Origin: Buxus sempervirens
Taxonomy: Eukaryota; Streptophyta; Magnoliopsida; Buxales; Buxaceae
Direction: 5' to 3'
Length of the DNA stretch: 64,000 bases
Assembly: GCA_947561395.2 (NCBI GenBank)
Contig: OX387183.1
Span: 37,926,901 to 37,990,900, forward strand
Positions 49,115 to 59,530 of this stretch are shown piece by piece. The stretch's first letter is position 1. Every line of letters begins with the position of its first letter. The notes under the pieces are model-generated. The model ran no database searches. It was not told the origin of the DNA and was given only the letters and a program-made list of their open reading frames with translations. The position numbers and the translations under genes are program-made.

Positions 49115-51509
49115 TGCTTCGTCCTCAGCCTCATGTTATAATGGCAGAAGACCAACTTCTGTAACCTCTGATAAGCTAGCCGGTTCCTCTGCTTCGTGTG
49201 TATGAGTGCGAACGTACTCCAATTGCGCTCACAAGCAGAAGAGGATGCTGTCTGAGCCAATATTCGACATGCTAACTTCCTCAATGTAGGGGCACTTGTG
49301 CCATGCATCGCCCACCATTCACCTGGATTTACAAATAGAAAATATTAAAAATTATTTAGAAATTAGAAATTTAAAATATTAATATTCATAATCCCTTATC
49401 AGTTGTCACTTACACGGCATCATTTTGTTCCTCGATGCAATCGCCGTAGTCAACCCGAATGAGCCCATCGCATCTCTAAATTGTATCAGCTGGTAGTGGA
49501 ATAATTTGAAAGGGTCAATACTTAATAATTAATATAACTATTAAGAAGTGATATCCATAACATAAGTGAAGTTAAATGCTACGGCCCCTACCTCGTTTCA
49601 AAAATCCCCAACTAATTGTGAATGGGGGTCCAACTTCATGAAAACCTCATGGACACGAGCGCAGAGGTCGTGGTGTGCGCCAACATTATCCTTATAATGA
49701 TATTTTGGATTCAAATAATATGCTACATTGAAGAATACAAGAAAAAACATTAGTACAATAATTAAAATATAATTATAAACATGATTCAACATAAAATGAT
49801 TCAAATAAAATTGTAATTATACCTGCTGCATGCAAAGGATGACCTAACGACTTGTACCATCTGTCGTTAACAATCTTCAGTACCCACTGATGTGATTTGG
49901 GTGATTCGGCCTTAATCTGAGCTTTCATCACCGCCATACACTTATATATGGATCCTACCGTAGGATAGGAATCTGTGTCAAGTAGCCGCAGTATACGGTA
50001 TATGGGGTGCAGTATAGCAATCAACTCTCGTACATGCTCCCAAAAAGTACTGGACAAAACAATGCCCTCTACTCTCCTCCCTGTCTCTTTGCGACTCTGA
50101 GCACAACTCGTCCAATCGTCACTGGTAAATAGAGATCTCAATCCCTGCTTGTGGCTCAGAATACTATCCAATGCAATACAGTTCTTACCAAATCTGGTAA
50201 TCCCCGGCCGAACTATGTCCCCACCACATCTCCCTCTCATCTTCGCTAGTACGAAATTATGGTTATACACAAATGTGGTGAGTGCTCGTGCATCCCTCAA
50301 TGTCGTCAGCACGTGGCTTTTCTTGCCAATCTCCTTTAGCATCAAGTCAGTGCAATGTGCAGTACAGGGTGCCCAATACAGGTTATACCGCTCCTATAAT
50401 GTCTCGCCTGCTTTCTTGAACGCACTGGCACTGTCTATCACAATCTGAACGACGTTCTCAGGGCCAACCTCCTGTACCACGCTCTCTAATAAGTTGGTAA
50501 TATAGGGCGCATCCTTGATATTGTGTGATACGTCAACAAATCTCAAGAACACTGCCCTGCCTCTACAATACACCATAAAATTGATGATGGACAGTTTAGT
50601 AGGACCTGTCCATCCATCATACATGATTGTAACTCCAAACTATTCCCAGTAGGGTCATAGCGATGTAACAAACTCTCTCATCTCTGTTTCCTCTTGATCC
50701 AAGTACGTGCCCATAATCTCTCGTGGCGTAGGAGGCAAAACTCCCTGACCCGACTCCTGGATAACATCAACCATGTTCTTGAAATGGGGGCTCCCTGCTG
50801 CATTTGCTGGAATGTGATTGAAGATAAAAAAATTTGGATATAAACTTCCCATTTTCTCCCTGACAGTGCCTTTGCTCCACACATCCTTCAATTTCTTCTG
50901 CTTGGCACCAGATGAACGCCACATACTTGGCTCCATAGGATAATCAGGCATCCTGGTGCTAGGTCCAGCCCCAGCCCCATGTCTAGAACTAGGAGTAGGA
51001 GCATCAACATCTGCATCTCCTCTAGAAGTACCACCCCTGTGAAATCCATGCCTCGCAGCCTCTGTCCTCTCAAACTTAGATTGCAAAGATGCTTGCACTG
51101 AGGCTCTGAATGCTGCCCTCTCTCCCTCTGTCACATACTCGGCTGGGTACACCATGTCATCATCGTCATTAATATCAAGAGCCACAAAGGGTCGGATATG
51201 CTCTGCCAATCTACGTCTAACCTCCTCCCGTGCATGCCTCTTCCCCTCCCTAGCTGCACTCCCTGATGCCAAGTGCTCTCTCATCAGCCTCTGAACCTCT
51301 GGAGGGACTTGATGACAGTTGGCCACGTTACTGTAGCCGTGTGCCAAATGCTGCTTCAACCGTGATACTCCACCACCCTTTATGACTTGGCGGCAATAGT
51401 TGCAGACCGTCTTATTTCTGTCTCCCTCGTATCTCGTGCAATGGGCCCAACCAATATCCTGCCTCCTACTACCATCTCTGCCTTCTCCACTACCACTGCC
51501 AGATGCCAT
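49115..51509 (-). pseudogene. hAT B transposase: N-terminal and catalytic part
   Basis: From the ATG at 51509 the minus strand encodes a Ser/Gly-rich start, a BED zinc finger (CNYC ... LKQHLAHGYSN, about residues 25-65) and an acidic/basic linker. A DUF659-type block follows (YDGWTGPTKLSIINFMVYCR, 50394-50624), then a long central segment (49824-50345, ending GHPLHAA). Small exons follow at 49598-49724 (YYLNPKYHYKDN) and about 49404-49500. The hAT dimerisation region (LRKLACRILAQTASSSACER, NWSTFALIHTKQRNRLAY) runs up to the Mutator-like insertion at 49114. At least two Gln-to-TAG type stops (near 50650 and 50396) and one more in the 49.6-kb exon make it non-functional. Otherwise long frames are kept, so decay is recent compared with the copy at 1-3551. 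Confidence 0.9.
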
Positions 51510-51659
51510 ACTGTCTATCTGTTTGACTGTCTCTAACAGACTAAGTGACTAACCAAGAAGCACTACACTGGAATCCGAACACCTGCACAAACGCACAGTA
51601 AGTCAGTAACAGTGCACAATAATAACAAATTATAAATATTAATCCACATTAGACAATAC

Positions 51660-52180
51660 TAACATTACCAACTAATTATAATTTCTTATTTATAATTTAT
51701 AAACTATATTATTATTTATGAATTTTATGAATAATTTGGGATTAATTAATTTGAAAAATCATAATTATATAAAAAAATTATAAAAACTCTGATTCTTCAA
51801 AATAAATTGTTCTATAATAAACAAATTATCTTTAGGAATTTAATTTGAGTACTTATATTTTTTATTAATTTTATGACTAATTAACTAATTTTCGGATTAA
51901 TTAATTCCAACAAATCAAAAATATATAAAAAAATTATATAAACTCCAATTATTTAACATAAATCATTCTACAATAAATAAATCAATTTTATGAATTTAAT
52001 TTGAGTATTTATCTTTTTTTACTAATTTTATTAATAATTAATTAATTTTCGGATTAATTAATTCCAAAAAATAAAAAATACATAAAAAATTATATAAACT
52101 CAAATTTCTTAACATAAATAATTCTACAATAAATAAATCAATTTTATGAATTAAATTTGGCAACTTATCTATTTTTCTTC
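51660..52180. repeat. AT-rich tandem repeat in the leader of hAT B, about 3 copies
   Basis: Units of roughly 130-160 bp carry ATTCTACAATAAATAAATCA, AATTTTATGAATTTAATTTG, a T-rich run, and TTAATTTTCGGATTAATTAA. They lie between the transposase ATG (51509) and the element terminus, the same place as the unrelated-looking array of the copy at 1-3551. Confidence 0.75.
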
Positions 52181-52234
52181 ATTTTATAAATAATATATCA
52201 ATTTTCGGATTTAAAAATTAAAAAAAAAATAATC

Positions 52235-52425
52235 CGGGGGCACCCATTTGTAGATCGGATGTCCCCATATAACATATATAATTATCAAAGTCAACAACAT
52301 TATTTATCTAATTTAAATGAATTAAAAAAAAACTTATATGCATTTTCGGTGCAAATAATTGCAAAAAATATATTTTTTGTGCAAAAAATAAAACGCCGAC
52401 ACCCATTTGTAGATCGGGTGTCGCA
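52235..52425. promoter_or_regulatory. Repeated hairpin motif in the 5' leader of hAT B
   Basis: GCACCCATTTGTAGATCGG (52239-52257) and ACACCCATTTGTAGATCGGG (52400-52419) are near-identical. In the second copy GACACCC and GGGTGTC form a perfect 7-bp stem around the ATTTGTAGATC loop. The copy at 1-3551 has ACACCCATCGATAGATCAGG at 3053-3072. Conservation between decayed copies while flanks differ suggests a functional site, such as transposase binding, promoter or RNA structure. Confidence 0.5.
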
Positions 52426-53041
52426 CTTTAACATAAAATGAAATCAAGACATTCCACAAGCTTTAGATCAAAAAAATTTGAAAAAAACGACCTTACCCAA
52501 GGTGTGCGATGAACGTAGCTTTAATCTCCTCCAAATCAACAAAACCTTGGCTCAAAGCACTTTAATCTTGTTATATGATGAAAAACGAGCCTAAATCCAA
52601 GCAAAAATCATGCCAAAAATCCCCCCCAAGCACTAGTTCGTCACCCCCCTGTTTTTTTTTTTTGCAGGTCGATTAAGTGCCGCGCGCACGTGTGCGAATC
52701 GCACACGTGCGCACGTTTCATTTTAAAATTAAATGCCGACTGAAGCCGAGCAAAATTTTGCTCGGCATTTCGATACAAATCGGGGGCACGACCCCAGCGA
52801 TTTCTCCCGACGAAACGCATCGCCGGGGGTCTCCTGACCGAAATTTAAAACCTTGGGGATATGTAAGGATTTGGAAGAAAGATAAAGATAAAAAATCAAA
52901 GGACGTTGAAAAGGATTGGAACGCCTTTTATTTTTGGATTGGTTGGGACCGCCCGGTCCCACCGGTCCGGTCCAGTTTGTACCGGGACCAGCCCAAACTG
53001 GTCCGGTCTCCGGTCCTGGTACAAACAACCATGTTGGGATT

Positions 53042-53407
53042 AGTTCCCTTTAAATAGGTTGGATTCAGGTTGATCATCTCCAACTTGTTTAATAAATGGA
53101 GAGTTGGAGCTTCGATGAATCCCATTGATTACATACATAGACAAGCCTGTACATAGTCGTACTCAATTGATTGCCATATTTTCAAATAAAATTCTTAAAT
53201 TTTACTACCTGAATCTCTAGAAGATTTGTTGGGATATTAATCTGTTCCCCTAAAACACACACAGAATCATCACAAGAATTTTTTCATCTCCAAGCCTACT
53301 TTTCATGTGGATTTATTAGTTATTTGTAGTTAGTGCTTACATGAACTTTTAGTTGTAATATTTTTCCGGGAGTACTTTGCTGAATTCTTGTGGCTTGTTT
53401 AATGCAG
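53042..53407. other. End of the expanded PRP16-like intron
   Basis: Native intron sequence right of the outermost insertion, ending in a TTTAATGCAG acceptor before the exon at 53408. Confidence 0.7.
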
Positions 53408-55423
<2,016 letters not shown>

Positions 55424-55689
55424 AAAATTGTGATGTACAACTTTTTTTTTTGGGTAGAAGGAACTGATGGGTGTAGATATACTTTTATCGATGAATGTAT
55501 ATGTGTGTATACAGGTATATAATGATCAATTTGCAAAAGTGGCAATTGTAGCTCATAATCAATTTAATGTTTCCTTAATAGTAATAATTGAATCAAGCTC
55601 AAGAAATGGTCCAATATATTTCAATTGTTATCCAAATTTTTTCTATCTTTACTAGATCCAAGAATTTAAAAAACTTTAACCTTGAACTT

Positions 55690-55926
55690 CAAATCTTCAG
55701 GACGTCATTTGAGACTAGGATCACTACTATTTGCTGTCATCTTTAGAATTTATTAGAAAGCCATGACTATTCCAATTGAGCTGTTGGAGAGAGTAACAAT
55801 TCCAAATTCAAATCTTCAGGACATCATTTGAGACTAGGATCACTACTATTTGCTGTCATCTTTAGAATTTATTAGAAAGCCATGACTATTCCAATTGAGC
55901 TGTTGGAGAGAGTAACAATTCCAAAT
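55690..55926. repeat. ~118-bp tandem duplication
   Basis: A segment from CAAATCTTCAGGACGTCATT through GTAACAATTCCAAATT (about 55690-55807) is repeated directly (about 55808-55925) with a single clear base change (GTCATT/ATCATT). The high identity suggests a recent event just downstream of the PRP16-like 3' end. Confidence 0.92.
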
Positions 55927-55997
55927 TGCAAATGTTATAGTTACGAAAGCAATAAGAACAAAGCTATTCACCAACAAATTCACAAATGGAAAATAAC

Positions 55998-56151
55998 TGT
56001 CACAACCCAATCCAACGAGGTATTATCCGTTTTGGGCTTAAGCCCGCATTATTTTGTCCTTAAAAGGTACCTTTTTAGGTTAAGTGTTCTTCCTTACTTT
56101 TATACCTTATCGGGCTTTCAATCGTTTTTGATGTGGGATCGGGATGTTACA
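55998..56151. mobile_element. TRIM-like solo LTR
   Basis: A short sequence starting TGTCACAACCCAATCC and ending GATGTGGGATCGGGATGTTACA-like text (TG...CA). The flanks ATAAC and ACAAC differ at one base. The CCGTTTTGGGCTTAAGCCCG core and GATGTGGGA end are typical of plant TRIM/SMART-type LTRs. 154 bp, no internal region, old. Confidence 0.6.
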
Positions 56152-56199
56152 ACAACAAACTATATAAATAATGCTAGACAAAGATTTAGTAATAAACAA

Positions 56200-57020
56200 A
56201 AAAATAATTAAAGAAAAAATTTATACAATAAAAAATGAAACAGCATAATAATTTTTTGAAAATTATGAAAAAAGTAAAAGATAGTATTTACAAAAATTAT
56301 GATTTCAAACAATGTACGGTTGTCATTATCAAATGGATTTCTTTATTTTGTTAGAATTATAGAATGATAAATGTATTCACAATATTAAAAAAAAATTAGA
56401 AAATATAGAAATATTTAAAGAAATAGGTATGATAGATGAACCAGTAGAAGAACCAACAAAAATAGAAAAAGAGTCATGCTATAAAAAAGACTACAAAACT
56501 TGGAACTGCACAAATAAAAAAAAAATAGAATCAGTCCATCCAACAAAGCAACAAGATATCCTACAAGTACACAGCACAAAACACAAGCTTCTCCATATAA
56601 AATTAGAATAGAAAAAGGAGACCCACCCAATGGTAAAGATGCAAATAACATCTTGGAACAAAATAATCAGCAAAATTAGTATTTATAACAATAGGTGAGA
56701 AATTACTAAGAATTGAAAACATAATATAAATAGGAAAAAAATTCAATCTCAATCTTCATAAAATATACCAATATTCAAACCTCATAAAATACTATAAAAA
56801 AAGTTAATAAGCAATTAAATATATAAAATACTAGCATAATCAAAGAAATAAAGAAAAAGGTTACAAAATCTAGATCAAGTATTATTAGAAATTCTAGACA
56901 TACTAGAACCAAAAAAACTTGGATCACTGAAAGTAAAATCAAATGTAGTAACAAATCAAAATTCTAACACAAAATCAGAATAAAAAGAAATATAAATCAA
57001 TTAAAAATTAATAAATTAAA
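56200..57020 (+). pseudogene. A-rich broken coding stretch, possibly an endogenous caulimovirid fragment
   Basis: Very A-rich plus strand with protein-like pieces spread over frames, such as KIRIEKGDPPNGKDANNIL. The base composition and style resemble degraded plant pararetrovirus coding DNA, but no diagnostic reverse transcriptase or movement-protein motif is visible. Broken in many places. The family assignment is a guess. Confidence 0.2.
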
Positions 57021-57530
57021 TTGGACAAATAAAAGACTAAGAAGCCACCATTGCCATCTCCCCATCTCCTCCCTGTTCTAATAGGCATGGACAGCCACTC
57101 TTTCAGTTAAAAAAAAAGAAAAAGAAAAAACCCCAACCCAAGGAGGAGTGTCAAAGGGGACATGGTCCCCTATTCTTTTGACCCAAAAGGAAGAGATGGA
57201 ATACATTAGCTGAAGAGAGGAAATTCCATCAGTAGGGATGTTCAGTGGTTGCTCTAGCACCCTTCAATGGAGGTTGAGGGAGGCATGGCTAGCCCTCCTC
57301 CTTGCTAGTTTAGAACCGGATTCCAAGTACCAACTGCAAGGTATGACCATGTTTTAATTCATATGTTCATGTTCTCAACTTCTCATACATGATCTAGTTG
57401 CCTGTACATTACCACGGAAATGATGGTCCAACCGTCTTGTGGGTTACTCCCCTGTGGTTTGGAGCTCAGAGGTCTAAGAATCAAATCCCCTGCCTGTAGG
57501 GTTAGTCCAAGGACTGAGACAATTTTCTCT
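57021..57530. other. Unassigned spacer
   Basis: No frame or terminal repeat found. A stretch near 57440-57515 (TTTGGAGCTCAGAGGTCTAA ... GGGTTAGTCC) faintly resembles a tRNA-derived SINE, without a supportable box structure. Confidence 0.3.
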
Positions 57531-57804
57531 ATTGGTACTAGGGGTGCAACTCGGTTCGGTTAAAACCGAACCCAAACCGATTTCGGTTCGGTTTGGTTCG
57601 GTTTGTTAACAGTTCGGTTCGATTTTGGTTATAAATCCTCAGAACCGAATTAGTTCGGTTCGGTTTTGGGTTATATCTTCGGTTAAACCGAACCAAACCG
57701 AAATCCGAACCGAATAGCATATATTAATATATATATTGTTTGTAGGGAGACGTCAAGAGTTTTTAGGTTTAGGGTTTGGTTCCTTTTCTTGTTTCTTTTC
57801 TGCA

Positions 57805-57921
57805 ATGGAAGAGATTACAGAGGGAGTGAATAACATTGACATCACCAAGTCGCACAAGAAGAATCAGATTCAGGTCTCCAACACCAAGAAACCCCTCTTC
57901 TTCTACGTTAATCTCGCGAAG
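57805..57921 (+). pseudogene. First exon of an Alba-family DNA/RNA-binding protein gene, captured
   Basis: The ATG at 57805 opens a clean 39-codon exon reading MEEITEGVNNIDITKSHKKN, then QIQVSNTKKPLFFYVNLAK. It ends at a GTAAGC donor (57922). This is the N-terminus of small plant Alba proteins of the At2g34160 type, whose Alba fold binds DNA or RNA; KKPLFFYVNLAK is the start of the first beta strand. No stop or frameshift is present in the exon. The 5' UTR (AGGTTTAGGGTTTGGTTCC region) is also captured. The rest of the gene (about 90 residues) is absent, so at most a truncated or chimeric peptide could be made. Confidence 0.88.
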
Positions 57922-58081
57922 GTAAGCCCTAAAATCCTTTTCAATCTTTCCTTTTGCCCTTCCATTCGAAGTCTTTTGGTTTATATTTTTCTTGGTTTCT
58001 GATCTCTCTCTCGTGATTCGCTCCTTTTAAGGCAGCATGGGGTTTGTGATTACCGTTCCACTTGGACTGGCATTGGGCGGT

Positions 58082-58245
58082 GATTTTCTTGAGTGTGGAT
58101 GAAGGGATCGTGTCTACTATTTGGGGTTTGGACTTGGCACTGTTGCGAGATTGCATTGGGCAGAGATTTTCTTGAATGTGGATGAAGGGATCGTGTCCAC
58201 TGTTTGGGGTTTGGACTTGGCACTGTTGCGAGATTTGGTGCAGTT
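58082..58245. repeat. 82-bp tandem duplication in the Pack-hAT
   Basis: GATTTTCTTGAGTGTGGATG (58082) and GATTTTCTTGAATGTGGATG (58164) start two adjacent copies. Both contain GGGATCGTGTC and GGTTTGGACTTGGCACTGTT. Confidence 0.88.
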
Positions 58246-58346
58246 CTTGCGTGTGGGATCCATGGCTGTCGCGGCTGCCGAAGTTACCTGCGCCTTTTCA
58301 TGGTTTTCGTGATGTTGTTGGTGGAGATATGTGTTGGAATATCAGT

Positions 58347-58347
<1 letters not shown>

Positions 58348-58421
<74 letters not shown>

Positions 58422-58452
58422 CCTCCCTGTCTCTCTCTCTCTGTCTCTCTCT
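58348..58452. repeat. (CT)n microsatellite
   Basis: A long CT dinucleotide run (about 58348-58417), followed by CCCTCCCTCC and further CTCT. Ser/Leu-repeat and Arg/Glu-repeat frames over it are artefacts. Confidence 0.95.
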
Positions 58453-58632
58453 CGTGGTAGGTGGTGTTAGGTTTTGTTTCAAGGTTTCCTTTTCCATCTT
58501 CAACGCTTTGTTCAATGATGCAATATTCAATGTTTTTTCTTCCCGTTCTTTCGTTCTTTCTTTTTATTGGGATGGGGGGTTTGATTTCAAAGTTCAGAAT
58601 GCATCTCTCTCTGCGAAGTTTTTTTTTTCTTT

Positions 58633-58710
58633 ATGAAGATCAAAGAGCCATTGAAGCAGCTCAAGCTCGCCGTTCCTGCTAAAGAAACCACCATCACTTA
58701 CTTCGTGTAA
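58633..58710 (+). pseudogene. Second captured coding-like piece in the Pack-hAT, unrecognised
   Basis: An ATG frame of 25 codons reads MKIKEPLKQLKLAVPAKETT then ITYFV. Its end coincides with a GTGTAAGT donor, so the natural reading is an exon end (TTC-GT then GTAAGT) and not a stop. It does not match the second exon of Alba proteins, so it may come from a different host gene. I do not recognise it. Confidence 0.4.
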
Positions 58711-59086
58711 GTAAACTCATTTGCTTCCTCTCACGTACTCTCTAAAATAGGCGCTCATCTCTCTCTCTCTTTTCGATTCATTCAAATTCATTTCTTCCTC
58801 GTCGTTTTATTTCCGACGGATTCCTATTCCATGTCAGTTAAAAACCGGCAAAGTGCAGCATTCACTTTTAAAGAAATTTTTTTGAAAATTGGCACAACCC
58901 GAACCGAATTTTGAATTAGGTTCGGTTTGGTTTGGGTTGCGGTTTTTCATTTTAATGTTGGTTCGGTTTTTGGGTTAAGTAAATCGGTTCGGTTCGGTTT
59001 TGGGTTGTCATTCAGCAAATTCGGTTCGGTTTTGGGTTTAGGCCAACCCGGACCAAACCGAACCGAGTTGCAGCCCTAATTGGTAC

Positions 59087-59530
59087 ACTCGTGATGTTAT
59101 CGTAACAGTCCAATTCCCCCAACATACAATAAAACAAAATTAACACAAACAAAATTAACAAAACAAACACAGGATACCACAACCTTAGCTCTACAACTAC
59201 CATAAGTACTTGCGTAGAACATTTAGCAAATCCACTTCTATTGTATTTTGATATATATATATATTGAAAATTTTCATGTAAGAATTTAATTCCCCAGAAA
59301 GATGAAAGTTTTTTATGATGTAACTTATTCTTACTTAATAAGTAAATAATGACAATTAGATTTTCTTGGCTATCAATGTGCGTATGACTTTGAATAATGG
59401 CTTTGAAGAGAATAACTTGGACTAAGTTTTTCTTTATATACCTGTTTTTTTTTTTTAAATCAATATACTCTCTTAGGTTTAATATTTTAGATTGGCTTGA
59501 TTCCATGTCAAAAAGTATGTTTTTAAGGTG
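59087..59530. other. Spacer between the Pack-hAT and the Copia element
   Basis: AT-rich with no supported feature. The left edge of the Copia LTR could lie within or just right of it. Confidence 0.4.

Larger units (their letters stand above)
23854..52855 (-). mobile_element. hAT transposon B with transposase, itself split by two large insertions
   Basis: Exact 8-bp direct repeats GGGATATG flank it at 23846-23853 and 52856-52863. The left end is CAAGGTTTTGAATTTCGG and the reverse complement of the right end is CAAGGTTTTAAATTTCGG, a long near-perfect TIR match across 29 kb. Both termini hold GC-rich palindromes (for example CCGGAAAACC with GGTTTCCGG at 23947-23985). The native parts are 23854-24663 (3' end), 34610-35384, and 49115-52855 (5' part and most of the transposase). 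Removing the Ty3/Gypsy element and the Mutator-like element, each with one TSD copy, leaves a hAT of about 5.3 kb. It belongs to the same family as 1-3551 and 5622-6534 but is better preserved. Confidence 0.92.
23345..53033. mobile_element. Outer hAT-type element A, split by a 29-kb nested insertion
   Basis: Exact 8-bp direct repeats TTGGGATT lie at 23337-23344 and 53034-53041. The element starts CATGGTTTACAAG and its reverse-complemented right end starts CATGGTTGTTTGTACC. Both arms carry dense GGTCCCGG/CCGGTCC-type subterminal repeats (23361-23545 and 52945-53020). Only about 680 bp belong to this element itself: 23345-23853 on the left and 52864-53033 on the right, the rest being element B and its contents. 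The internal part has a GA-rich tract (23645-23685) and a short open stretch of unknown origin. No transposase is seen, so it is non-autonomous. It lies in the PRP16-like intron. Confidence 0.85.
57539..59078 (+). mobile_element. Pack-hAT element with captured host exons, exact 8-bp TSD
   Basis: Exact 8-bp repeats ATTGGTAC flank it at 57531-57538 and 59079-59086. The left end TAGGGGTGCAACTCGGTTCG and the reverse complement of the right end TAGGGCTGCAACTCGGTTCG differ at one base, and TAGGG is a classic plant hAT terminus. Both arms carry GGTTCGGTTTGGGTT-type subterminal repeats (57550-57720 and 58895-59070). It is 1,540 bp long with no transposase. The interior is host-derived: the first exon of an Alba-family gene with its 5' UTR and intron start, a local duplication, a (CT)n run and a second small coding-like piece. 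This is the Pack-TE arrangement, known mainly for MULEs, here in a hAT. Confidence 0.92.

Noticed and set aside
57440-57515. tRNA-derived SINE
   Set aside because: A vague box-B resemblance only; no box A at proper spacing, no tail and no TSD.
57539-59078. A genuine Alba gene at this locus
   Set aside because: Only exon 1 is present, enclosed by hAT TIRs and an 8-bp TSD; the remaining Alba exons are absent downstream.
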